Assembly: GCA_022709385.1 (NCBI GenBank)
Contig: JAKLIX010000017.1
Span: 23,220-87,219, forward strand
Source of the DNA: Bacteroidota bacterium
GTDB lineage: Bacteria; Bacteroidota; Bacteroidia; Bacteroidales; CAIXZF01
Length of the DNA stretch: 64,000 bases
Direction of reading: 5' to 3'
Shown here one piece after another: positions 53,909 through 61,523 of the stretch; position 1 is the stretch's first letter; every line of letters starts with the position of its first letter. The notes below the pieces were generated by a model, which ran no database searches, was not told the DNA's origin, and was given only the letters and a program-made list of their open reading frames with translations. The position numbers and the translations under genes were made by a program.

Positions 53909-54751
53909 TTACTTGATGATTTCCTGCCGTACCGGCTCAAGAAGTGCGTCCAGTTGTTTTAATTCGTTGGTGGTAAGTACTTTACCCTCTGTGAAAAAAG
54001 CCATTACCGGCTTCATCTTCTCAAAAATGGGTGCCACACTTTCCAAGCCTGACATCAACTCAAGAAGATCATAGACCGATTGGGCCCTCTCTTTCTGATT
54101 GCTCAGAAATACGATCAGTGGCTGGGGATTTTTGGCCATCTGGGCAAGTTCCGTGGTGATGTAAAGCCCTTCGACACTGGATCCGATAAAGCTGAGTGCG
54201 TAGATATCCGGACGGTTTGATTCTGATATACGTTGACTTAATTCATTGATTCCCTCTTCGGTGATCAGATTGAGTGAATCTTTGTTTTTGAGATTGGCTT
54301 TCAGCCTGGCGGCTATGTTTTGTTTGGACTTCACCTCTTCAATGGCTCCGAGTTTCGTTGCCAGTGCCTGCTCTGCTTCCAGGATTTTCGCAAAATTATC
54401 CACCCTGTTAAAAGCCCTGGCATAGGCAAGGTCAAAGGAATACACTCCCATGGCAAGGCTTTGTTTTTCAGTTGTCATAAAACGTCCGGCCTCCTCCACA
54501 GGCAAACAAAGGTCGAAAATGTAGCTTGTCCCGGTCTGGTTCAGAAAAACCGCGATATGGTCGGCATTCGGAGCAGCTTGCATGATACTGACAATCTGAT
54601 CTTTAATCTTGGTAACATCAAAGGTGCCCACGCCAACGCTGGCTGTGGTGTCGGCTGTTTCTTTGCCGGTATTTCCGGAAGGATTGCAGGCTGAAATTGC
54701 CAGGACTGTGATCAGGAGTAAGCTAAGCCTGGCTGCAACAGATCGGTTCAT
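53909..54751 (-). CDS. Putative lipoprotein of unknown function
   Basis: A 280-residue predicted lipoprotein; lipobox LAISAC, so the mature Cys is near residue 22. The body is mainly helical with no motif I can name. It follows the ABC gene with 21 bases and is on the same strand, so it is probably in the same operon and could be a periplasmic accessory. ATG 54751 gives the signal; a frame to 54781 adds a polar segment before it. Confidence 0.65.
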   Translation of the reverse strand: MNRSVAARLSLLLITVLAISACNPSGNTGKETADTTASVGVGTFDVTKIKDQIVSIMQAAPNADHIAVFLNQTGTSYIFDLCLPVEEAGRFMTTEKQSLAMGVYSFDLAYARAFNRVDNFAKILEAEQALATKLGAIEEVKSKQNIAARLKANLKNKDSLNLITEEGINELSQRISESNRPDIYALSFIGSSVEGLYITTELAQMAKNPQPLIVFLSNQKERAQSVYDLLELMSGLESVAPIFEKMKPVMAFFTEGKVLTTNELKQLDALLEPVRQEIIK

Positions 54752-54890
54752 CTGGGTTTGATTATGGGTTTGAAGCGTCAAACTTACAGGAAAATGTTTG
54801 ATTGTACAAAAAAGGTTTGTTAAAAGATGTTTTGGGATAAGCCTGCAAGCTGTTCCGGGCTGATGGGTTCAGGTGGTGGACCTGGCTTTG

Positions 54891-57461
54891 TCAATGTGGT
54901 ATTGAAGCCAGTGATCTGATTCTCAGCAGCCGCCGGAATTCCTTCTCACTGCATTCGCAGGTGCAACTGATGCTTCGTTCTTCTCCGGCTGTCAGATCGA
55001 AGAAGTTGTCTTCGAACCCGGCGTCTTTGCCGTCGAGGTACAACTGAACGTTTTTTGCGAGTTTCTTTGCTTTCAGCTTTATCATAAAGGTGCCGGGACC
55101 GGCATTGCTGATGTCATATTCCACCTCGTGGGTCAGTGAAAGCTCCTTGGGAAGAGCAAAATACATGAGCGCGCTGTGTGCATGGCCGTCGACGCCGGTG
55201 AATCTGGCTTCGAGGACACACTTGTCTTTTCCGAATTGCTGCAGGTAATGTTCGAACTCATGCGCATAGAGGGTGAGGATGGTATTCTCCCCGGTGGAGA
55301 TTTGTATATCCCGGAAAGCCCTGTACAACATCTGGTGTCCGTAAAATGTGAGCAGCCTGAGTTCTACCCGTCCGCCTTTCAGTGCAGGACCGTCGTTCAC
55401 CAGGCAGATGCTGATGTCTCCCGATGTTTCCATGAAAGGTGAAACCAGGATGGGGGCGAATGCCCTGCGAACGAAGTAGTGCAAGGCTTTCCATCTTCCG
55501 TACCAGTCGATGCCCGACCAGCTTACCACGGGCCAGCAGTCATTGAGCTGCCAGTAAAGGCTGCCCATGCAACGGGGTTTCGCCCTGCGGTGGGCTTCGA
55601 TGGCCCCGGTGATTCCCCCGGCCTGCAGCAGCTGACTCACATAAACATAATCCCCGATGGAGGCCGGTACGGGATACTCCCGCTGCATATAGGTCTCGAT
55701 GGTCTGATAACCCGTGGGATGCTTCTGGTGGGCCATCATCACCGGTGAACGCAGGTAATTGTCTTCTTTTACTGCAAAGCTGTTAATGGTTTGGATGTCC
55801 GGGAACCCCTGGAAACCGTATTCCGAGACAAAACGGCCCACTTTCTGACCATACATGCCGAAATCTTCCATACCCCACCATACCCCCCAGTAATGAAGGT
55901 CTCCGCTCAGCAGGCTTTCCTTCCTTCCCCAGCCGGTGGCCGGACTGGAAGGATGATAGGGCCGTTCCGGATCCAGCTTTTCCAGTTCTTCAGGAATAAG
56001 GGTATGGAAGAGTTGCTGATAATGCCCCCAGATGGCGGCGGAGTCTGCCGGGCTGTAGCCGTATTGTTTCTGCCAGCCCCAGTTGTGCCAGCCTTCATCG
56101 ATCTCGTTGTTCCCGCACCAAAGGGCAATGCAGGGATGCTTCCTCAGCCGGATGACCTGCTCCCTGACCTCCTGCCGCACATTTTCCATGAAGTCCCTGT
56201 CGCCCGGGTACATGGCGCAAGCGAACATGAAATCCTGCCACACGAGGATCCCTTCACGGTCGCACAGATCATAAAAAAGATCCTGTTCATAAATGCCACC
56301 TCCCCAGACCCGCAGCATATTCATGCCCGCCCCGGCGGCATCGCGGATGAGGTTCACAACCCGCAAACTGTCGACCCGGGGCAGGAAATTATCCTGCGGA
56401 ATATAATTCGCGCCCCGCATAAACACCGGCAAACCATTGATCCTGAAGGAAAAACCTCGACCGATGCTGTCTGCTTCCTGCAGCAGTTCCACTGTCCGTA
56501 TGCCGGTGACAAAGCGGAAACCGGCTTCATTCTGATCCCTGCCGCTCACAGTTGCCTGCAGCACGGTCAGGTGAGGCTCACCCAGACCGGCAGGCCACCA
56601 GAGCAGGGGATCGGCCAGTTTATAATCGAAGGTAATGGTGTTGATTCCTTTTTTCAGTCTGACCGGAAGACGAAGATCCCCAGCCGGGATGTCATCCCTT
56701 TTCAGGGAAAAAGTAAAATTTCCGCCCCTGGCGGTCTCAATCTCCGCCTGCATATTCAAAAGCGCGGTGTCGGTGGAAAGGAATGTTTTTAAGATGTGAA
56801 TACTATTGATACTTAATGCACTTTTTTGAGTGATATATACCGGTTTCCAGATACCACACGTAAGCAGTACCGGTCCCCAGTCCCAGCCGAAGTGATACTG
56901 AGCCTTCCTGACAAACACCCTTTCTTCTCCGGGCAGTGTATATGGCAGCTTTCCGGCCGCAGCACCACCTTCTTTTTTAGCCGGACGAAAACGAATCTCC
57001 AGGATGTTGGAAGCCTCCAGACGATGTGTCACATCGAATTTCCAGCTACGAAACATATTGTTGGTTTCACCCAGCTCCTTGTCATTCAGTGAGATACTGG
57101 CATAAGTGTCCAGTCCCTCAAAAACCAATTCCAGGCTTTGGTCTTTTGTTCCCGACTTTGCGAAGTCGAATCTGCAGCGGTAGATCCACGTTTCCTCTCC
57201 CACCCATTGTACTTTGCTTTCATTGTCGAGGATAAAGGGATCGGGTATCAGTCCGTGCTGCATCAGGTCGGTGTGGATTGTTCCCGGGACAAGGGCCGTG
57301 TGCCAGCTGGTGTCTCCGTCCCGCCTGAACTCCCACCTGTCCGTAAGCAGCTTGTGTTCCTGCCCGCTGCAGAACCATGCCGGCAGTATCAGGCTCAGCA
57401 GCAGCAGCAGCAATCCTTTGTTCAGTCCTGACTTCTGTATATATCCTGCTTTGATTGGCAT
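54891..57461 (-). CDS. GH2 family beta-mannosidase
   Basis: An 856-residue exported glycoside hydrolase cleaving terminal beta-1,4-mannose. A signal segment (15-33), a jelly-roll sugar-binding domain (about 35-215), an Ig-like domain, the TIM barrel, and C-terminal Ig-like domains. The acid/base is E453 in GNNEID and the nucleophile is E547 in SEYGF. The pair with GH92 fits removal of alpha- then beta-mannose from a core glycan such as an N-glycan. ATG 57461 is used, since the earlier start at 57494 overlaps cutC. Confidence 0.93.
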   Translation of the reverse strand: MPIKAGYIQKSGLNKGLLLLLLSLILPAWFCSGQEHKLLTDRWEFRRDGDTSWHTALVPGTIHTDLMQHGLIPDPFILDNESKVQWVGEETWIYRCRFDFAKSGTKDQSLELVFEGLDTYASISLNDKELGETNNMFRSWKFDVTHRLEASNILEIRFRPAKKEGGAAAGKLPYTLPGEERVFVRKAQYHFGWDWGPVLLTCGIWKPVYITQKSALSINSIHILKTFLSTDTALLNMQAEIETARGGNFTFSLKRDDIPAGDLRLPVRLKKGINTITFDYKLADPLLWWPAGLGEPHLTVLQATVSGRDQNEAGFRFVTGIRTVELLQEADSIGRGFSFRINGLPVFMRGANYIPQDNFLPRVDSLRVVNLIRDAAGAGMNMLRVWGGGIYEQDLFYDLCDREGILVWQDFMFACAMYPGDRDFMENVRQEVREQVIRLRKHPCIALWCGNNEIDEGWHNWGWQKQYGYSPADSAAIWGHYQQLFHTLIPEELEKLDPERPYHPSSPATGWGRKESLLSGDLHYWGVWWGMEDFGMYGQKVGRFVSEYGFQGFPDIQTINSFAVKEDNYLRSPVMMAHQKHPTGYQTIETYMQREYPVPASIGDYVYVSQLLQAGGITGAIEAHRRAKPRCMGSLYWQLNDCWPVVSWSGIDWYGRWKALHYFVRRAFAPILVSPFMETSGDISICLVNDGPALKGGRVELRLLTFYGHQMLYRAFRDIQISTGENTILTLYAHEFEHYLQQFGKDKCVLEARFTGVDGHAHSALMYFALPKELSLTHEVEYDISNAGPGTFMIKLKAKKLAKNVQLYLDGKDAGFEDNFFDLTAGEERSISCTCECSEKEFRRLLRIRSLASIPH

Positions 57462-57475
57462 AGGGGGCGGGCTTG

Positions 57476-58171
57476 TCAAAATTGCAGATTGCAAATATCC
57501 TTAAGTTGTCTCACCAGACCGGGATCGGTGACGGATGCACCGCCTGCTGCTTCCGCGATGCAGGACGAGTGTATTTCACCGGCTCCGGTGCTTTCAATCA
57601 GTGTCCGGGCATTATCTGGCCGGATGCCGCCTCCCGGCATCAGGATGATCCTGTCGCCTGCCTGGTGGATCAGGCGGGCGAGCAGTGCCGCATGTTCGCC
57701 TGCCCTGCCTGGTTTTCCGGATGTAAGGATGCGGTCGAAGCCAAGACCGATCAATTGTTCCAGTGCCTCGAAAGGATCGGCACATTCGTCGAAAGCCCGG
57801 TGGAAGGTGATGCTCATGGGACGGGCATGGGCGATGAGCGCTTTGCAGGCTTCGGTATCTATCTCACCGTCAATTGTGAGGACTCCAAAAACGACGCCAT
57901 TGATACCCAGGTGTTTGCATGCTTCAATGTCGTTCTTTATGACGGCGGTTTCCACCGGATTGTACACGAAATTGCCCGGGCGCGGCCGTATCAGGACATG
58001 GATGGGAATACGGACCAGTCCGGGCGTAACTGCAATGCTGCCGAAAGAGGGGGTTGTTCCTCCGGCCTGCAGGTTCTCACACAGCTCAATCCGGTCGGCA
58101 TTGCCGGCGGCGGCGGCCAGTGCCGATGCGGGCCCGTTGGCGCATATTTCAAGTGTCACATGCCTGTTCAC
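57476..58171 (-). CDS. cutC: CutC-family TIM-barrel protein
   Basis: A 231-residue cytoplasmic protein named for copper homeostasis; its biochemical role is unsettled. CutC landmarks: EICANG (8-13), RIELCENLQAGGTTPS, HVLIRPR and the PGGGIRP end. The start is a GTG at 58171, overlapping the ROK kinase stop by 4 bases. Occurrence within sugar-utilisation operons in Bacteroidota is common, which argues for a role other than copper. Confidence 0.9.
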   Translation of the reverse strand: MNRHVTLEICANGPASALAAAAGNADRIELCENLQAGGTTPSFGSIAVTPGLVRIPIHVLIRPRPGNFVYNPVETAVIKNDIEACKHLGINGVVFGVLTIDGEIDTEACKALIAHARPMSITFHRAFDECADPFEALEQLIGLGFDRILTSGKPGRAGEHAALLARLIHQAGDRIILMPGGGIRPDNARTLIESTGAGEIHSSCIAEAAGGASVTDPGLVRQLKDICNLQF

Positions 58172-59151
58172 GGGTGTTGTTCCGGTATGTGTTTTTCTTC
58201 CCAGATGAGGGCTGCCGCCCCGAGGATGGCCGCGTCGCTCTCGGGAAGCATGCTGGGGAGGATGCTGACTTTATTCTTGTAAATGTGAAGCATCGTATCT
58301 TCCATGTATCGTTTTACCGGCTCCAGGATAAACTCCCCGGCCTGTGCCAGTCCGCCGAACAGGATGATAGCCTGCGGACTGGAGAAAGCGACTGCATTGG
58401 CCAGTGCTGTACCCAGGTAGCGACTGGTCAGGTCAAAAGCCCGGAGCGCAAGTTTATCTCCGGCACAGGCGGCATCATAGATGTGTTTGGCATCAGGACT
58501 CCCCTTGCTTTGGTTTCTGAGCAGGCTGTTTTCCTGTGATGTGGTGAGCAACTCCTGCATGGTGCGACTGATCCCACTGGCAGAGGCATAGGTTTCAAGA
58601 CATCCCCTTCTTCCGCAGCCGCACTGCCTTCCGTTTGCTTCCACGATCACGTGTCCCAGTTCTCCCGCAAAGCCGTCGTGTCCGTAAACCAGCTTTCCGT
58701 TGCAGACGATGCCGCTGCCCAGACCGGTCCCCAGGGTGATCATGATAAAGTCCTTCATGCCTTGTGCCGCCCCGAACAGCATCTCCCCCATGGCTGCTGC
58801 ATTGGCATCGTTGGTGAGCCTGACCGGCACATCGAAATAGTGCGCCATGGTTTCCGTAACAGGGATCACTTCCTTCCATTGCAGGTTGGCGGCTGCTTCG
58901 ATGGTACCCAGGTAGTAATTGCCGTTGGGTGCTCCGATCCCGACACCTTCCAGTTGAAACCCCTGCCCGGCCGATTCCATGGCAAAAAGTACCATACGTG
59001 CCATGGCATCCAGAAAATGGGTGGCAGTCTCGTAATTGCCGGTGCGGATCGTATCGCGGTGGTAACACTGTCCGTGTCTGTCAACCAAGCCCATCACCGT
59101 GTTGGTGGCTCCGATGTCTATGCCGGCAACAACCGGCACCGTCGATTTCAT
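58168..59151 (-). CDS. ROK-family sugar kinase
   Basis: A 327-residue cytoplasmic kinase that phosphorylates a hexose, likely glucose or mannose released by the neighbouring hydrolases. Landmarks: ATP loop DIGATNTVMG (12-21), catalytic NDANAAAMGE, LGTGLGSG, and the ROK zinc motif CGCGRRGCLE. It has no helix-turn-helix, so it is not a ROK repressor. It is the first gene of the reverse operon that ends with GH92. Confidence 0.92.
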   Translation of the reverse strand: MKSTVPVVAGIDIGATNTVMGLVDRHGQCYHRDTIRTGNYETATHFLDAMARMVLFAMESAGQGFQLEGVGIGAPNGNYYLGTIEAAANLQWKEVIPVTETMAHYFDVPVRLTNDANAAAMGEMLFGAAQGMKDFIMITLGTGLGSGIVCNGKLVYGHDGFAGELGHVIVEANGRQCGCGRRGCLETYASASGISRTMQELLTTSQENSLLRNQSKGSPDAKHIYDAACAGDKLALRAFDLTSRYLGTALANAVAFSSPQAIILFGGLAQAGEFILEPVKRYMEDTMLHIYKNKVSILPSMLPESDAAILGAAALIWEEKHIPEQHP

Positions 59152-59169
59152 ACGGGTGCTTTTTCCGGG

Positions 59170-59177
59170 CTAAGATA
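59170..59177 (-). promoter_or_regulatory. Possible -7 element for the mannoside operon
   Basis: Reverse-strand TATCTTAG, the same TAnCTTAG form as the ilvE promoter box, 18 bases before the ROK kinase ATG at 59151. No -33 TTTG at 21 bases is seen. Confidence 0.35.
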
Positions 59178-59317
59178 AGGACAATCCTGATACTGCTTCT
59201 CAGTATGTAACTGTATTGCTTTTTTCTGGCAAGATATTTCCTAAGTAACCACTTAAAAGCAAACATCCACACCAGCAACAAAAAAAAACTTTCCTTTTTC
59301 CTTCACGAGACAAGACA

Positions 59318-59409
59318 TTCACTTTTACCTTCAATTTTCTGCCTTTTGCCTTCTCCTCAGCACCTGAGCGATTGATTAACTTTTCGCTCAGGCCGCGGGG
59401 CCTCGGATT
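59318..59409. repeat. Dispersed TTCACTTTTACC element, copy 1
   Basis: Starts with 29 bases (TTCACTTTTACCTTCAATTT and on) that recur at 61341-61369, and ends with CGCTCAGnCCGCG..GCCTCGGATT, which recurs at 61378-61402. CGCTCAGGCCGCGGGGC also recurs at 59718-59734. Confidence 0.6.
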
Positions 59410-59593
59410 GGCGCCGAAACTGGGAAGCTCCCTCGGTCGTTCGCCTGTGGCTCACAACCTCAGTCCGCTCCCCTAGGTTTCTCTGCCAATCCTGGAATCG
59501 TTTCTTTCCTGCTATTCGAAATATTTTGCCGATTTATTATTGGTCCGGTTGAAACTGCCGGGGCAATACCGCGATTCCAGAATCAATTCCCAA

Positions 59594-59662
59594 ACGATAA
59601 ACCAGCACACTATCATCAGCAAATCAACACATGAACACATTTCTACACCAGCACACTGAAAA
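59594..59662. repeat. Dispersed 69-bp repeat, copy B
   Basis: Matches copy A at 42898-42966 at about 59 of 69 positions by eye, in the same orientation. Confidence 0.6.
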
Positions 59663-60018
59663 TGGCTTTCGGATTGCCACACCTGATCACCAACGGAACC
59701 CTGTTATTTTACCTTTCCGCTCAGGCCGCGGGGCTGGAACAGCGCGAGCGTGGGAGCGGGAGTGAGAAAGAGAATAGGAATGAGAATGAGAAAGAGAGTG
59801 GAGTAGCCTCCGGCCGGATAAGCTTATTACAACCTGCAAACCTACATCGGCAGATCATCACGGTCAATATATGCATCAGGCCGAAGGCTTACCACAAACT
59901 CAGTATCTTTGTTCATCCGGGCAAATGCAGTTGGCCGGAAGCATACCTTCTGCCCGGGCAAAAATACCGCATCCAAGCCTTGTATGGAATATGCACCAGT
60001 CCGAAGGGATACTTATTT

Positions 60019-61179
60019 TTAATCCCTCAAACAACGAATAGAAATTCCTAAATTCTGAGTCATGTCTAATAAAAATAAATCAGTCTGTGAAGAGAGGATA
60101 AGTGTACACCAACCTAAATAAAAATTAAAGGGAGTTGAACTCCACATCAGGCATTGTGAAAATTGGACACCGCTGTTTGAGCCAGAGCCCAGAGCTGTAA
60201 ATCCACTTTCATTTGTTGCGCCAACGTTTGGGGATTGCCAATGCGCCGTGCCGGTCTCTTTCATCTTACCCCCTGCAATAGCAGAACCTCCCAAGAAATC
60301 CGTCAATTCATCCCACTCCGTATTTGTAGGGACATGAAACCCTGCCGGACACAAGCCCTGCAAACCGGGTATGGTATCCCACTGCATCATTTCACCCATT
60401 CTGTACAATCCACCCCAAATATCACACTGACTTTCCATATTTCCTGCGCAGCACTTTTCAGGTATTCCATTATTGGACATCGCTGGACATGGAACGCGGT
60501 TACCAAAATTCAGGTTCCTCTGCATCCAGCACTGATTCCCTATCTGCACAGTTGGGTATTTCTGTCCGTCACGCACATCCAGCAGGGTGTCACCGCAAAA
60601 AAGAAAGAGGTTGTTATCCGGAACATACGATCCGTTCACATCCCCGGTACAAATTACTTTCAAGGTACTAAAAGCTGTATCTGAATAGCTGATTGAGATT
60701 GTCTTCTGATTTGACACCCAATCCGCTGCCGGGAAGGAAGGGATCAGCTCTACAAACTTTTTCTGGACCAGCAAGGCATCAACAGAATTTACCGATGCGG
60801 AAAGGTTAACATCGGCAGCTATTAGGGGAAGACCCTCCAAAGTAACCATCCCGACAAAATGCTTCAGGACCTCCAAGGCATCCACAGCATTGATACCACC
60901 TGCCGGATGAACAGGACAGGCTGTAAGTATGTAAGAACCCTGGGCAAGGCCGGTAAAAGTAAAGCTTCCATCAGCATCCGTGAAAGCGGAATCGACAGGG
61001 GTATTCTGATCGTCTGTTAACAAGACGCGGGCATGCCGGATTACCGTGGAGTCCGCATTGGCATACCGCACGCAACCTGAGATAACGCCAACGTTTTGAA
61101 CAACAGAATGCCCCTTAAGGGGGAATTCCATTATAAAGGATAAGAAAAGCAATAAACTAAAAAGATGAAATGATTTCAT
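60019..61179 (-). CDS. Secreted FISUMP-domain protein with dockerin-like segment
   Basis: A 386-residue exported protein. Signal segment (about 1-24), a CnaB/SdrD-like beta-sandwich (about 32-85; HARVLLTDDQ, DADGSFTFTG), a dockerin-like EF-hand pair (about 90-145; NAVDALEVLKHFVG, then ADVNLSASVNSVDALLVQKKF), a linker with the family phrase SFPAADW and GDVNGSYVP, and a C-terminal FISUMP domain (KYPTVQIGNQCWMQRNL, GGLYRMGEMMQW, GLCPAGFHVPT). FISUMP domains are of unknown function and are found in secreted proteins. Start ATG 61179; a TTG two codons earlier is also in frame. It begins right after the remnant at 61182. Confidence 0.75.
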   Translation of the reverse strand: MKSFHLFSLLLFLSFIMEFPLKGHSVVQNVGVISGCVRYANADSTVIRHARVLLTDDQNTPVDSAFTDADGSFTFTGLAQGSYILTACPVHPAGGINAVDALEVLKHFVGMVTLEGLPLIAADVNLSASVNSVDALLVQKKFVELIPSFPAADWVSNQKTISISYSDTAFSTLKVICTGDVNGSYVPDNNLFLFCGDTLLDVRDGQKYPTVQIGNQCWMQRNLNFGNRVPCPAMSNNGIPEKCCAGNMESQCDIWGGLYRMGEMMQWDTIPGLQGLCPAGFHVPTNTEWDELTDFLGGSAIAGGKMKETGTAHWQSPNVGATNESGFTALGSGSNSGVQFSQCLMWSSTPFNFYLGWCTLILSSQTDLFLLDMTQNLGISIRCLRD

Positions 61180-61181
61180 TC

Positions 61182-61337
61182 TCAAAAATATGAATTATTC
61201 AGGTCTCCTGCGCAAATTCCTTTAATGTTGATTGTCAGGTTAGTGTTTCCTGATATTGCAATTTGTGCTTGTTCAAATATCCAGTCACCAGCCGGAAAAG
61301 AAGTTGTAAATCCGATAAAACGTTTTTGGATCAGCAG
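61182..61337 (-). pseudogene. 3' remnant of a dockerin-containing gene
   Basis: An open frame of about 52 codons ending in a stop, reading LLIQKRFIGFTTSFPAGDW and ICAGDLNNSYF. It aligns with the second EF-hand and linker in both neighbours (LLVQKKF..SFPAADW..GDVNGSY and LMIARRY..SFPVGDW..GDVDASY). The frame is cut at about 61338, at the left edge of a dispersed repeat (61341-61402), so the upstream part was lost. Confidence 0.7.
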
Positions 61338-61340
61338 GCC

Positions 61341-61402
61341 TTCACTTTTACCTTCAATTTTCTGCCTTTTCACTTTCCGCTCAGTCCGCGACGCCTCGGA
61401 TT
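61341..61402. repeat. Dispersed TTCACTTTTACC element, copy 2
   Basis: Shares the 29-base start and the CGCTCAG-type end with copy 1 at 59318-59409, with a shorter middle. It abuts the truncated dockerin remnant. Confidence 0.6.
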
Positions 61403-61523
61403 ACTCTGTATTCGCAACAGCTCAAGTATGAGTATATATCTACCCCCTAAACTACTCAACCCCTGAGCGCTAAACCACTGAACAAAGAAACCGGCTTTCA
61501 GTCCGGGAACTGCCACATGATCC
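61374..61523. other. Short intergenic gap
   Basis: It contains the end of the dispersed repeat and a short AT-rich stretch; I see no gene, terminator or promoter that I can support. Confidence 0.4.

Larger units (their letters stand above)
59152..60018. other. Repeat-rich intergenic region
   Basis: No convincing gene. It contains the dispersed element 59318-59410, a possible inverted pair GGATTGGC/GCCAATCC (59404 and 59484 areas), CTGGAATCG/CGATTCCAG around 59492 and 59571, the 69-bp repeat copy B, and a purine-rich GAGAATGAGAAAG-type simple repeat near 59760-59800. Three degenerate copies of a CCGAAGG-type unit lie at 59870-60007. Confidence 0.55.

Noticed and set aside
59410..59470. The stretch near 59430 (CTCGGTCGTTCGCCTGTGGC) looks like the flank of a common plasmid origin
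   Set aside because: Only about 20 bases resemble it and the RNA I/RNA II region of such an origin is absent; it lies within chromosomal repeats.
59662..60051. 129-codon forward open frame
   Set aside because: It runs through a purine-rich simple repeat and degenerate repeats, has no recognisable domain and overlaps the FISUMP gene end.
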